Positions 1 through 9,186 of a stretch of 43,581 nt of DNA are shown here, in pieces. The notes below the pieces were generated by a model. That model ran no database searches and had not been told where the DNA came from. It worked only from the letters and a program-made list of their open reading frames with translations. Position 1 is the stretch's first letter. Each line of letters opens with the position of its first letter. The DNA comes from Comamonas phosphati. Its GTDB lineage: Bacteria; Pseudomonadota; Gammaproteobacteria; Burkholderiales; Burkholderiaceae_C. The stretch spans positions 1 through 43,581 of the forward strand of contig NZ_BMEU01000031.1 of the NCBI RefSeq assembly GCF_014637085.1, read 5' to 3'. A program made the position numbers and the translations under genes.

Positions 1-142
1 CGTAGGCCTTGGCTTCGCCGCCGAAGTGCTTGGCCAGAACGGTGGCGATAGCAGCCGTCAGGGTGGTCTTGCCGTGGTCAACGTGACCGATGGTGCCCAC
101 GTTCACGTGAGGCTTGGTGCGTGCAAATTTTTCTTTTGCCAT
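1..142 (-). CDS. tuf: Elongation factor Tu, N-terminal part (runs off the window)
   Basis: EF-Tu delivers aminoacyl-tRNA to the ribosomal A site as a GTPase. Only the first 47 codons lie in the window. They begin [20 protein letters not shown] and carry the P-loop GHVDHGKT at about residues 19-26, diagnostic for translational GTPases of the EF-Tu type. The start codon at 142 is preceded by a GGAGAA ribosome binding site. It follows fusA on the same strand, the usual end of the str operon, but a strong terminator lies in the 181-bp gap, so tuf may also have its own promoter. The rest of the gene is outside the window. Confidence 0.97.
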   Translation of the reverse strand, partial: MAKEKFARTKPHVNVGTIGHVDHGKTTLTAAIATVLAKHFGGEAKAY

Positions 143-245
143 GATTTCTCCAACAAAGAGCAAACCTGTGTGATGTTTAAGGTCTGCACTGCATTGCTGA
201 TTCGTCCCGCACAGGCAACAGGACGGCATGCAATCGCAGACCGGC

Positions 246-280
246 AAAAATCGCGGCAGCCCCTTGCGAAGCTGCCGCGA
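246..280 (-). terminator. Intrinsic terminator between fusA and tuf
   Basis: On the minus strand a perfect 10-bp stem (TCGCGGCAGC with GCTGCCGCGA) closes a 10-nt loop and is followed directly by TTTTTG. It lies about 45 bases after the fusA stop codon and 100 bases before tuf, so it should at least partly separate tuf expression from the upstream ribosomal genes. Confidence 0.85.
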
Positions 281-323
281 CCAGAACCGTCAATTATGAC
301 TGATTCGTCAAAACCGCACCAGA

Positions 324-2432
324 TTACTTGGCGCGAGCTGCAACGATGGCTTCAGCCACGTTACGGGGAGCTTCGGCGTAGTGCTTGAACTCCATCGTGT
401 AGCTGGCACGACCCTGGGTCATGGAACGCAGCGATGTGGCGTAGCCGAACATTTCCGACAGCGGCACTTCGGCCTTGATGGCCTTGCCGCCACCGACCAT
501 GTCGTCCATGCCCTGCACCATGCCGCGACGCGAGGACAGGTCGCCCATCACGGTACCGGCGTAGTCTTCGGGCGTCTCGACTTCCACGGCCATCATGGGC
601 TCGAGGATGACGGGGCTGGCCTTGCGGGCCGCTTCCTTGAAACCGAAGATGGCGGCCATCTTGAACGCCATTTCGTTCGAGTCCACGTCGTGGTACGAAC
701 CGAAGGTCAGCGTGACCTTGACGTCGACCACGGGGTAGCCAGCCAGCACGCCGGAGGTCAGGGCTTCGATCACGCCCTTCTCCACGGCAGGGATGTATTC
801 GCGAGGCACCACGCCGCCCTTGATGGCGTCGACGAACTCGAAGCCCTTGCCGGCTTCCTGGGGTTCGACGGTGAACACCACGTGGCCGTACTGGCCCTTA
901 CCACCGGACTGGCGCACGAACTTGCCGTCCACGTCGACGACCTTCTGGCGAATGGTTTCGCGGTAGGCCACCTGGGGCTTGCCCACGTTGGCTTCCACGT
1001 TGAATTCGCGCTTCATGCGGTCCACGATGATTTCCAGGTGCAGCTCGCCCATGCCGGCGATGATGGTCTGGCCCGATTCTTCGTCGGTACGCACGCGAAA
1101 GGACGGATCTTCGGCCGCCAGGCGCGACAGGGCGATGCCCATCTTTTCCTGGTCGGTCTTGGTCTTGGGCTCCACGGCCTGGGCAATCACGGGCTCGGGG
1201 AAGACCATGCGCTCGAGCACGATGGGGGCTTCTTGCGCGCACAGGGTTTCGCCGGTGGTCACGTCTTTCAGACCCACGCAGGCGGCGATGTCGCCGGCGC
1301 GGATTTCTTCGACTTCCACGCGGTCATTCGCCATCATCTGCACGATACGGCCGATACGCTCCTTCTTGCCCTTGACCGAGTTCAGCACGGTGTCGCCCTT
1401 GGTCAGGACACCGGAGTACACGCGCACAAAGGTCAGCTGACCCACGAACGGGTCGGTCATCAGCTTGAAGGCCAGGGCCGAGAACTTCTCGGCGTCGTCA
1501 GCCTTGCGGCTCAGCTTCTTCTCTTCGTCATCGGGATCGGTACCGGTAACGTCAGGGATGTCCACAGGAGCGGGCAGATAGTCGATCACGGCATCCAGCA
1601 TGCGCTGCACACCCTTGTTCTTGAAGGCGGTACCGCACAGCATGGGCTGGATTTCAACCGCCAGCGTACGGGCACGAATACCAGCCTTCACGTCGGCTTC
1701 AGACAAGGTACCTTCTTCCAGGTACTTGTTCATCAGTTCTTCGTTGGCTTCGGCCGCGGCCTCCACCAGGTTTTCACGCCACTTGTTGGCGGACTCCACC
1801 AGCTCGGCAGGAATCTCGTGGTATTCGAACTTCATGCCCTGGGAAGCTTCGTCCCAGATGATGGCCTTCATCTTGACCAGATCGACCACACCCTTGAAGC
1901 TCTCTTCAGCACCAATGGGGATCACCACGGGCACGGGGTTGGCGCTCAGACGGGTCTTCATCTGGTCGTAGACCTTGAAGAAGTTGGCGCCGGTACGGTC
2001 CATCTTGTTCACGAAGGCCAGACGAGGCACCTTGTACTTGTTGGCCTGACGCCACACGGTTTCGGACTGGGGCTGCACGCCACCCACAGCGCAGTACACC
2101 ATGCAGGCGCCGTCCAGCACGCGCATGGAACGCTCCACTTCAATCGTGAAGTCCACGTGGCCGGGGGTGTCGATGATGTTGAAACGATGCTCGGGGTAGG
2201 ACAGGTCCATGCCCTTCCAGAAGCAGGTCACTGCCGCGGAAGTGATGGTGATGCCACGCTCCTGCTCTTGCTCCATCCAGTCGGTGGTGGCAGCGCCGTC
2301 GTGCACTTCGCCCAGCTTGTGCGTCACGCCGGTGTAGAACAGGATACGTTCTGTCGTGGTGGTCTTGCCTGCGTCAATGTGCGCCGAAATACCGATATTG
2401 CGGTAGCGCTCGATGGGGGTCTTGCGAGCCAT
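324..2432 (-). CDS. fusA: Elongation factor G
   Basis: EF-G is the GTPase that drives translocation of tRNA and mRNA on the ribosome. The 702-residue product has the normal family length. It starts [20 protein letters not shown], with the P-loop AHIDAGKTT at about residues 17-25, the switch region [17 protein letters not shown] and NKMDR, followed by the usual domains II-V. The reading frame remains open 22 codons further upstream, but the start at 2432 matches the family N-terminus and has AAGGA six bases before it. It lies between rpsG and tuf as in the classical str operon. Nothing in the protein looks damaged. Confidence 0.98.
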   Translation of the reverse strand: MARKTPIERYRNIGISAHIDAGKTTTTERILFYTGVTHKLGEVHDGAATTDWMEQEQERGITITSAAVTCFWKGMDLSYPEHRFNIIDTPGHVDFTIEVERSMRVLDGACMVYCAVGGVQPQSETVWRQANKYKVPRLAFVNKMDRTGANFFKVYDQMKTRLSANPVPVVIPIGAEESFKGVVDLVKMKAIIWDEASQGMKFEYHEIPAELVESANKWRENLVEAAAEANEELMNKYLEEGTLSEADVKAGIRARTLAVEIQPMLCGTAFKNKGVQRMLDAVIDYLPAPVDIPDVTGTDPDDEEKKLSRKADDAEKFSALAFKLMTDPFVGQLTFVRVYSGVLTKGDTVLNSVKGKKERIGRIVQMMANDRVEVEEIRAGDIAACVGLKDVTTGETLCAQEAPIVLERMVFPEPVIAQAVEPKTKTDQEKMGIALSRLAAEDPSFRVRTDEESGQTIIAGMGELHLEIIVDRMKREFNVEANVGKPQVAYRETIRQKVVDVDGKFVRQSGGKGQYGHVVFTVEPQEAGKGFEFVDAIKGGVVPREYIPAVEKGVIEALTSGVLAGYPVVDVKVTLTFGSYHDVDSNEMAFKMAAIFGFKEAARKASPVILEPMMAVEVETPEDYAGTVMGDLSSRRGMVQGMDDMVGGGKAIKAEVPLSEMFGYATSLRSMTQGRASYTMEFKHYAEAPRNVAEAIVAARAK

Positions 2433-2527
2433 GATGGATCCTTGATTGATCGAGGAGGAAATTGCTGCCTTGGGCCTCATGGGCGACCAGAGCAGCAACT
2501 TGAATGGGGATGCTCCGAATCAAGACA

Positions 2528-2556
2528 AGGCCGCAAGCAAACATTGCATGCGGCCT
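2528..2556 (-). other. Inverted repeat in the rpsG-fusA gap
   Basis: AGGCCGC and GCGGCCT form a 7-bp stem around a 15-nt loop, extendable with a bulge through GACA/GTC. There is no T-run after it on the minus strand, so it is not a standard terminator. An RNA structure that processes the message or tunes fusA translation is possible; this is inference only. Confidence 0.4.
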
Positions 2557-2581
2557 GTCCGATTTTCGTGCGAAGTGCCGA

Positions 2582-3055
2582 TTAGAAGCGGAAGTGGCTG
2601 AAAGCCTTGTTGGCTTCGGCCATGCGGTGCACTTCGTCACGGCGCTTCATGGCGCCACCACGGCCTTCGGTAGCTTCCATCAGCTCGTTGGCCAGGCGTT
2701 GAGCCATGGACTTTTCGCCACGCTTGCGGGCGGCTTCCTTGATCCAGCGCATGGACAGAGCCAGGCGACGGATGGGACGCACTTCCACAGGCACTTGGTA
2801 GTTGGCGCCACCCACACGGCGGGACTTCACTTCCACCATGGGCTTGACGTTGTTGATGGCGGTGGTGAACACCTCCAGAGCATCCTTCTCGGGCTGCTTC
2901 TTGGAGATCAGTTCCAGAGCACCGTAGATGATGCGCTCAGCAACCGCCTTCTTGCCGCCTTCCATGATCACGTTCATGAATTTGGACAGCTCTACATTGC
3001 CGAACTTGGGATCCGGCAGGATTTCACGTTTGGGGACTTCGCGACGACGTGGCAT
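2582..3055 (-). CDS. rpsG: 30S ribosomal protein S7
   Basis: S7 is a primary 16S rRNA-binding protein that nucleates the head of the small subunit. The 157-residue sequence begins [20 protein letters not shown] and contains the conserved stretches [15 protein letters not shown] and [13 protein letters not shown], ending in SHFRF. Length and sequence are normal for betaproteobacteria. GAGGT sits six bases before the ATG. It lies between rpsL and fusA, as expected. In E. coli S7 represses its own operon by binding the rpsL-rpsG intercistronic RNA; whether the 169-bp gap here does the same cannot be told by eye. Confidence 0.98.
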   Translation of the reverse strand: MPRRREVPKREILPDPKFGNVELSKFMNVIMEGGKKAVAERIIYGALELISKKQPEKDALEVFTTAINNVKPMVEVKSRRVGGANYQVPVEVRPIRRLALSMRWIKEAARKRGEKSMAQRLANELMEATEGRGGAMKRRDEVHRMAEANKAFSHFRF

Positions 3056-3224
3056 TTTTTACCTCTATCTTTGCTTCAGTTGGCATCTTTTCAGATACCG
3101 CGAGAGCCAATCAAGGACTCCCACTTACTCGACCCGCACAAAACACTTGCGCTTCAGGTCACTACGCTGGATCTCGCGCCACGCGGGATACAGCACCTAC
3201 TTATACGCTCAAAAAAACCAGGGC

Positions 3225-3533
3225 TTACTTGGCCTTGGGCTTCTTGGCGCCGTACTTCGAACGGGACTGCTTACGGTCCTTGACGCCTTGCAGGTCAAGC
3301 GAACCGCGCACGATGTGGTAACGCACACCGGGCAAGTCCTTCACACGGCCGCCGCGCACCAGCACCACGCTCTTGGCCACCTTACGCAGAGCCGAGTTAG
3401 GCTTCTTGGGCGTCGTGGTGTACACGCGGGTGCACACGCCACGGCGCTGGGGGCAGTTTTCCATAGCAGGGCTCTTGGATTTAACAACTTCGACCGTGCG
3501 GCCCTGACGCACGAGTTGGTTAATGGTTGGCAT
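3225..3533 (-). CDS. rpsL: 30S ribosomal protein S12 with a 23-codon internal deletion
   Basis: S12 lies at the decoding centre and is the classical streptomycin-resistance target. This copy starts [20 protein letters not shown] and keeps [13 protein letters not shown] (decoding-loop lysines) and [13 protein letters not shown] (loop with the Asp that is methylthiolated in E. coli), ending in KKPKAK. It is only 102 residues long, against about 124-125 for the family. Lys54 is followed directly by Ser55 of [12 protein letters not shown]; the segment that normally lies between (family pattern from VRLTNGFE through SYIGGEGHN to LQEH, 23 residues) is absent. The junction is at 3371/3372 and the frame is preserved. 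The lost part forms core strands of the OB-fold, so the product as read is unlikely to work normally. A sequencing or assembly error, or a second intact copy elsewhere, are the main alternatives. Confidence 0.9.
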   Translation of the reverse strand: MPTINQLVRQGRTVEVVKSKSPAMENCPQRRGVCTRVYTTTPKKPNSALRKVAKSVVLVRGGRVKDLPGVRYHIVRGSLDLQGVKDRKQSRSKYGAKKPKAK

Positions 3534-3554
3534 TGAAACGTCCCTAAACGTGAA

Positions 3555-3573
3555 ATTGCTTCGTGAAAGCAAT
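3555..3573 (-). other. Hairpin in the rpsL leader
   Basis: ATTGCTT and AAGCAAT form a 7-bp inverted repeat with a 5-nt loop, 21 bases upstream of the rpsL start and downstream of the predicted promoter. It would be part of the 5' untranslated RNA. A role in translational control is possible but unsupported. Confidence 0.35.
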
Positions 3574-3641
3574 GGTTTGCTCGCCCGGATCGATATCCAG
3601 ACGAAAACGTGAATCCCTTCGGAAAATCCGAAAAGCTCTCG

Positions 3642-3670
3642 ACTGTACCAGTTTGGCAAAACCTGCACAA
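3642..3670 (-). promoter_or_regulatory. Predicted sigma-70 promoter for the rpsL operon
   Basis: Reading the minus strand, TTGTGC (3670-3665) and TACAGT (3647-3642) are separated by exactly 17 bases and point at rpsL, about 110 bases ahead. This is a good match for a housekeeping promoter and would give a leader of about 100 nt that contains the 3555-3573 hairpin. Confidence 0.55.
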
Positions 3671-3756
3671 CTGCCGACCGCGATGACCGTTGCTGGTTCA
3701 AGCCTTCCCGCCACAGCCGGGGGAGCGGCCCGGAAGCGGCGCTCCCGGGCCGGGGC

Positions 3757-4938
3757 TTACTTGATCCAGAGGCGGATGGTGTCCCACAGGCGACCGAAGA
3801 AACCGGCCTGCTCCACGCCTTCCAGCGCCACCAGCGGCACTTCGGCCACGATGTCGGCGCCCAGCTTGACCTTGAGCGTGCCCATGGGCTGGCCCTTGGC
3901 GATGGGAGCAATCAGCGGGTCCTGGCGCACCACTTCGGTACTCAGCTTGCCGCCGCTGCCGGCGGGCACGCTCACCACGATAGGCGTGGTGCGGCCGATC
4001 TTGATGCTGTTGGCCGAGCCCTTCCAGACCTGGGGCGCGGCCACGGGCTGGTCTCCGTCAAAGAGCTTGACGGCGTCGAAGGCCGCATAGCCCCAGTTCA
4101 GCAGCTTCTGGCTTTCGTTGGCGCGCGCCTTCTCGCTGGCGGTGCCCAGCACGATGGACAGCAGGCGGCGACTGCCCGCATTGGGCATGTCGCGCTTGGC
4201 CGTGGCCACCAGGCAGTAGCCGGCGGCGGCCGTGTGGCCGGTCTTGAGGCCATCCACGGTCGGATCGCGGAACAGCAGCGAATTGCGGTTGGTGCCGTTG
4301 GAGGCGGGCGTTCCCGGGTAGGCGTAGTGCTTGATCGAGTAATAGTGCATGTACTCGGGGAAGTCCTGGATCAGGCGCTGGGCCAGGATGGACAGATCGC
4401 GCGCCGTGGTCACGTGGCCGGGCTCCGTCAGGCCCTCGGGGTTCTTGTACGCGGTGTTCTTCATGCCCAGGGCCTTGGCCTGCTCGTTCATGAGGCGCAC
4501 GAAGTTTTCCTGGGAGCCGCCCACGGCCTCGGCCAGCGCCATGGAGGCGTCGTTGCCCGACTGCACGATCATGCCCTTGATCAGGTCGTCCACCGGCACC
4601 TGCATCTTGGGGTCGATGAACATGCGCGAACCAGGCATCTTCCAGGCCAGCTCGCTCACGGGCATCTTCTGCTCCAGCGTGATCTTCTTGGAGCGCAGCG
4701 CGTCGAAGACCAGGTAGCCCGTCATCAGCTTGGTCAGCGAGGCCTGCTCGACCGGCGAATCGATGTCCTTGGCACCCAGCACCTGGCCGGCGGTAACGTC
4801 CACCAGCAGGTAGTTGCGGGCGGCGATTTCGGGCGGAACGGGCGCGGCAACCTGCGCCAGCGCCGAAACGGAGACAAAGGCGGGAACCATGGCCGCAGCC
4901 AGGGCTACGGCGCGCACGGTGGAATGGATGGGCTGCAT
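3757..4938 (-). CDS. dacA: D-alanyl-D-alanine carboxypeptidase (PBP5/6 family)
   Basis: This low-molecular-weight penicillin-binding protein trims the terminal D-Ala from peptidoglycan pentapeptides in the periplasm. From the start at 4938 it is 393 residues. A signal peptide covers about residues 1-29 (hydrophobic core, ending SALA). The three active-site motifs are all present: SLTK at 67-70, SGN near 127-129 and KTG near 231-233 (in [12 protein letters not shown]). A C-terminal beta domain and a closing amphipathic helix ([14 protein letters not shown]) fit membrane-surface anchoring. The frame is open further upstream, but the chosen ATG gives the proper signal peptide. It is the gene immediately upstream of the rpsL promoter. 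The dacA name reflects the family; assignment within dacA/dacC is uncertain. Confidence 0.92.
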   Translation of the reverse strand: MQPIHSTVRAVALAAAMVPAFVSVSALAQVAAPVPPEIAARNYLLVDVTAGQVLGAKDIDSPVEQASLTKLMTGYLVFDALRSKKITLEQKMPVSELAWKMPGSRMFIDPKMQVPVDDLIKGMIVQSGNDASMALAEAVGGSQENFVRLMNEQAKALGMKNTAYKNPEGLTEPGHVTTARDLSILAQRLIQDFPEYMHYYSIKHYAYPGTPASNGTNRNSLLFRDPTVDGLKTGHTAAAGYCLVATAKRDMPNAGSRRLLSIVLGTASEKARANESQKLLNWGYAAFDAVKLFDGDQPVAAPQVWKGSANSIKIGRTTPIVVSVPAGSGGKLSTEVVRQDPLIAPIAKGQPMGTLKVKLGADIVAEVPLVALEGVEQAGFFGRLWDTIRLWIK

Positions 4939-5062
4939 AGAGAAGCTCTCGCTAAAGCGTTGAATGAGGGGGAGAAGCCGGAAAAAACGAAGCCACCCCA
5001 TGCCGGGCCAGCCATGCATGGCGCATGGTGGAGCGAGGCATCACAGGTGGCTTGGGCATGCG

Positions 5063-5701
5063 TTACTGGGAGGTGAGGTGGCGCACCACCAGGCTCTTGA
5101 GCAGGGGCAATTGTCCGTGAAAGAAGTGACCGCCTCCGGGGACGACGGTAACAGGCAGTATCTGCGGCCGCGCCCAGTCCATGACGGCGGCCAGCGCCAC
5201 GGTGTCGTCGGCCTCGCCGTGAACCACCAGGGTGCGTTCATGCGCCTCGGCCGGCACGGCAGCGACCTCGAAGCGGCTGGCGGCCGTGCCGACCAGCACC
5301 GCCTTCTGCACCCGGCCTTCGCCCCACAGCGTGGCCAGCGCGTGGCTGGTGACGAAGGCGCCGAACGAGAAGCCGGCCAGGGCGATCGGGCCCTCGGGCG
5401 CGACCTGGCGCACCACGGCCAGCATGTCCTCGAACTCGCCGCGGCCCGCGTCGTGCGTGCCGGCACTGGCACCCACGCCGCGAAAATTGAAGCGCACGGC
5501 GGTGTAGCCGCATTGCACAAAGGCGCGCGCCAGGGTCTGCACCACCTTGTTGTCCATGGTGCCGCCGAACAGCGGATGCGGGTGGGCGATGATGGCCACG
5601 CCGCGCGAAACCTGCCCCGCAGCCAGATGCGGCGCATCGCGCAGAGCTTCCATGGCTCCGGCACCGCCGGTCAGGGTCAGTCGTTCAGTCTGCGAATTCA
5701 C
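5063..5701 (-). CDS. Alpha/beta hydrolase (COG2945-like)
   Basis: A 212-residue cytoplasmic alpha/beta-hydrolase. The oxyanion region is HPHPLFGGTMDNKV, followed by RFNFRGVGASAG. The nucleophile Ser lies in GFSFGA, the acid in HGEADDTV and the catalytic His in GGGHFFHGQL. The family includes many uncharacterised esterases of proteobacteria and the substrate is unknown. The chosen start is a GTG at 5701 with GAGGA ten bases before it; longer starts would translate through a repeat element and a run of C. It is co-directional with the carboxypeptidase gene downstream, 124 bp away. Confidence 0.85.
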   Translation of the reverse strand: MNSQTERLTLTGGAGAMEALRDAPHLAAGQVSRGVAIIAHPHPLFGGTMDNKVVQTLARAFVQCGYTAVRFNFRGVGASAGTHDAGRGEFEDMLAVVRQVAPEGPIALAGFSFGAFVTSHALATLWGEGRVQKAVLVGTAASRFEVAAVPAEAHERTLVVHGEADDTVALAAVMDWARPQILPVTVVPGGGHFFHGQLPLLKSLVVRHLTSQ

Positions 5702-5723
5702 GGTATTGCTATCCTCATTTTGT

Positions 5724-5834
5724 ACCCCCTGAGCGGCTTTGCCGCTTCCCCCCAGGGGACGACACCTTCGCTGCGGGGCGGCCCTTGCTCGGTGTCCCTG
5801 AGTTGGAGGGCGCCAGTTTCGGCCCCCCCCCCCC
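5724..5834 (-). repeat. Family A structured repeat, copy A1 (inverted relative to the others), ending in a C12 tract
   Basis: Read on the minus strand it contains GAGCAAGGGCCGCCCCGC, then GCAGCGA, a C-run/G-run pair, the hairpin AGCGGC-AAA-GCCGCT and CTCAGGGGG. The same modules recur at 7441, 15427, 21901 and 43338. It fills the gap between the ferredoxin gene and the hydrolase gene. A run of twelve C residues (5823-5834) lies at its edge. Confidence 0.85.
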
Positions 5835-5874
5835 AGAAGAAGAGGCATTGAGCCTTGTTAAGTTCCGCAGAGGA

Positions 5875-6225
5875 TCAACGCCCCATGCTATCGGGCAGTA
5901 CCAGGCGCTCCACCACCTTGCCGTTCTTGAGGTGGGATTCGACGATCTCGTCGATGTCGCTGTCGTCGATGAAGGTGTACCAGACGCCTTCGGGGTAGAC
6001 CACGGCCACCGGGCCGCCCGCGCAGCGGTCCAGGCAGCCGGCCTTGTTCACGCGCACCTGGCCCTTGCCCGCCAGCCCCTCCTGCTTGACGCGCTGCTTG
6101 CAGTGATCAAAGCCGGCCTTGGCGCCATGCTGGGCGCAGCAATCCTCGCCATTGGGGCGCTCGTTCAGGCAAAAGAAGATATGGCGCTGGTAGTAGCCGC
6201 CGGCGATGTCTTGGTTCTCGCTCAT
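5875..6225 (-). CDS. 2Fe-2S ferredoxin domain protein (thioredoxin-like fold)
   Basis: A 116-residue soluble protein resembling the thioredoxin-fold 2Fe-2S ferredoxins. The candidate ligands are Cys19 (IFFCLN), Cys29/Cys30 (GEDCCAQ), Cys64 and Cys68 (AGCLDRC). The N-terminus YYQRHIFFCLNERPNGEDCC and the GGPVAVVYPEGVWY stretch are typical of this group. It probably acts in electron transfer, but the partner is unknown. The gene is 12 bases downstream of the VanZ-family gene and upstream of the hydrolase gene, so all three are probably co-transcribed. Confidence 0.88.
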   Translation of the reverse strand: MSENQDIAGGYYQRHIFFCLNERPNGEDCCAQHGAKAGFDHCKQRVKQEGLAGKGQVRVNKAGCLDRCAGGPVAVVYPEGVWYTFIDDSDIDEIVESHLKNGKVVERLVLPDSMGR

Positions 6226-6237
6226 AGTGAGTGCATT

Positions 6238-7386
6238 CTAGGCAGGCTGCTGGCGGCGCGACACGCGGATCACGACATAGGCCAGCGTGACGTAAGGCCA
6301 GAGCCAGCCCAGCCACTGGCCCAGGCCGTAGAAGCGGATGAAGCGCCCCTGCTCCCAGGCCTGCAGGGTCTGCGAGAAATAGGCATTCGTGGGCGCCTGG
6401 TTCAGGATGCTCAGGTGCAGCACCAGCACCAGCAGCAGCAGCACGGCGCAGGCGCGGCGCGGCACGGGCAATGCGATCACGGCCAGTCCCAGGCCGCCCC
6501 ACACGCCCAGGCGCACGGGCAGGTCCACCCACTCCCAGGCATGGGCCGGCCCCCAGCTCAGCGCAGCCGACAGGGCCGTCACGCCCACGCCGGCCAGCGC
6601 CAGCAGCACGGCCGCCACCGCGCGCCGCCCCATGTGGCGCACCATGCAGTAGGCCAGCAGACAGGGAATCCACAGGCCCAGCATGACGCACAGCATCTCG
6701 GCCCCCATGGACAGCGGCATGAGCGCGAAGTCGCCCAGCGGCAGCCAGACCTCGAAGGGAGTGCCCAGCAGCAGATCCTGCAGCCATTCATCCAGGCGCT
6801 CCAGCACCTGGCCCATACTGAACGGCACGGCCGCGGGGAACAGCAGCGCGCACGGCCACAGCGCCAGCAGCACCAGAATGCCGGCATCGCCCTCGCCCAC
6901 CCACTGGCTGCGGAAAGCGCTCCAGCGCGCCACCGCGCCCAGTTTCTCCAGCACCAGCGCCAGCACGGCCCCGATCAGGGTGCCTGCCGCGTTGAGCACG
7001 AAATCCATGTTGGAGGGCACGCGGCGCGGCAGGTAGATCTGCAGGAACTCCATGCACAGCGAGAGCAAGGCCCCCGCCAGCACCGCCACGGGCACGGCCG
7101 CGCGCGGCCAGCCAGAGCGCATCAGGGCCAGCGCCAGCAGAAAGCCCAGCGGCCCGTAGCCGGCGATATTGGTATTGACGTCGAACCAGGTCCAGTACGG
7201 CGGCGGAATCCTGGCCAGCAAAAAATCCTCGGGTGCTATGCCCTGGGCGCGCCAGCCGTCGAACGGGAACAGGCTGGCGAACACGACCAGCGCCGCATAC
7301 ACCAGCGCCAGCGGCCAGGCCGAAGTGGCATGGAGCGGCGAAGCTGACGGGTTCTGCGCGGTCTCCACCTGCTCCATCTCAGTCAT
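6238..7386 (-). CDS. VanZ-family integral membrane protein
   Basis: A polytopic inner-membrane protein of 382 residues with about ten hydrophobic segments. The N-terminal third matches the VanZ-like pattern: VVFASLFPFDGWR, then FDVNTNIAGYGPLGFLLAL, SLCMEFLQIYLPRR and SNMDFVLNAAGTLIGA, including the conserved acidic/Asn positions. VanZ in enterococci gives low-level teicoplanin resistance; for this long proteobacterial form the function is not known. The start at 7386 is chosen because the upstream reading is poor; an ATG at 7377 is an alternative. The gene precedes the ferredoxin gene by 12 bp. Confidence 0.85.
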   Translation of the reverse strand: MTEMEQVETAQNPSASPLHATSAWPLALVYAALVVFASLFPFDGWRAQGIAPEDFLLARIPPPYWTWFDVNTNIAGYGPLGFLLALALMRSGWPRAAVPVAVLAGALLSLCMEFLQIYLPRRVPSNMDFVLNAAGTLIGAVLALVLEKLGAVARWSAFRSQWVGEGDAGILVLLALWPCALLFPAAVPFSMGQVLERLDEWLQDLLLGTPFEVWLPLGDFALMPLSMGAEMLCVMLGLWIPCLLAYCMVRHMGRRAVAAVLLALAGVGVTALSAALSWGPAHAWEWVDLPVRLGVWGGLGLAVIALPVPRRACAVLLLLVLVLHLSILNQAPTNAYFSQTLQAWEQGRFIRFYGLGQWLGWLWPYVTLAYVVIRVSRRQQPA

Positions 7387-7440
7387 CCATGGTGCTGCGC
7401 ATCGCCCACACCGCACAACACCGGCTCGCACCGAGGCCAG

Positions 7441-7530
7441 GGACAGCGAGCAAGGGCCGCCCCGCAGCGAGGCTGTCGCCCCCCTCCGGCGAAGCCAGAG
7501 AGGGGGAAGGCGCGAAGCGACTCAGGGGGT
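7441..7530 (+). repeat. Family A structured repeat, copy A2
   Basis: GCGAGCAAGGGCCGCCCCGC, GCGAGG, CCCCCCTC, AGAGGGGGAA, GGCGC-GAA-GCGAC and CTCAGGGGGT follow in the family order. It occupies the gap between hemJ and the VanZ gene, both minus strand. In the sense of transcription it begins 8 bases after the hemJ stop codon. Confidence 0.85.
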
Positions 7531-7538
7531 GTTTCATT

Positions 7539-9034
<1,496 letters not shown>

Positions 9035-9044
9035 GCGCGAGCCC

Positions 9045-9101
9045 GGCAGCTGGCTTTTTTGATAGCTGCCAGCCCTTGTCCTACTTGCGCTGGATGCCTG
9101 T
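9045..9101 (+). repeat. Family B intergenic repeat, copy B1 (hairpin after hemB)
   Basis: GGCAGCT (9045-9051) pairs with AGCTGCC (9064-9070) around a loop that contains TTTTTT, and the text TTGATAGCTGCC continues into CCTTGTCCTACTTGCGCTGG. Related TTGATAGCT/GCGCTTG strings occur near 16795, 28185 and 39144. It lies just after the hemB stop and may act as a 3' structure for hemB. Confidence 0.55.
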
Positions 9102-9186
9102 CAAGGCAATATCGACCCCGATTACGCCCGTACAGTACGGCCCTGCAGGGCCGTCTTTTCCGTTCACGAAAAAGAGTTCATTGCCC

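Noticed and set aside
381-2585. Very long open frame on the plus strand opposite fusA
   Set aside because: It is the antisense shadow of fusA in a high-GC gene: rich in His, Gly and Leu with no domain, while the minus strand encodes a full EF-G.
5702-5848. Longer N-terminus for the alpha/beta hydrolase reaching into the repeat
   Set aside because: The extension would translate repeat A1 and the C12 tract as a Gly/Arg/Pro-rich stretch; the GTG at 5701 with GAGGA fits the family start.
5785-7347. 520-codon plus-strand open frame opposite the ferredoxin and VanZ genes
   Set aside because: Gln/His/Arg-rich antisense frame starting inside a repeat; the minus-strand genes have clear family motifs.
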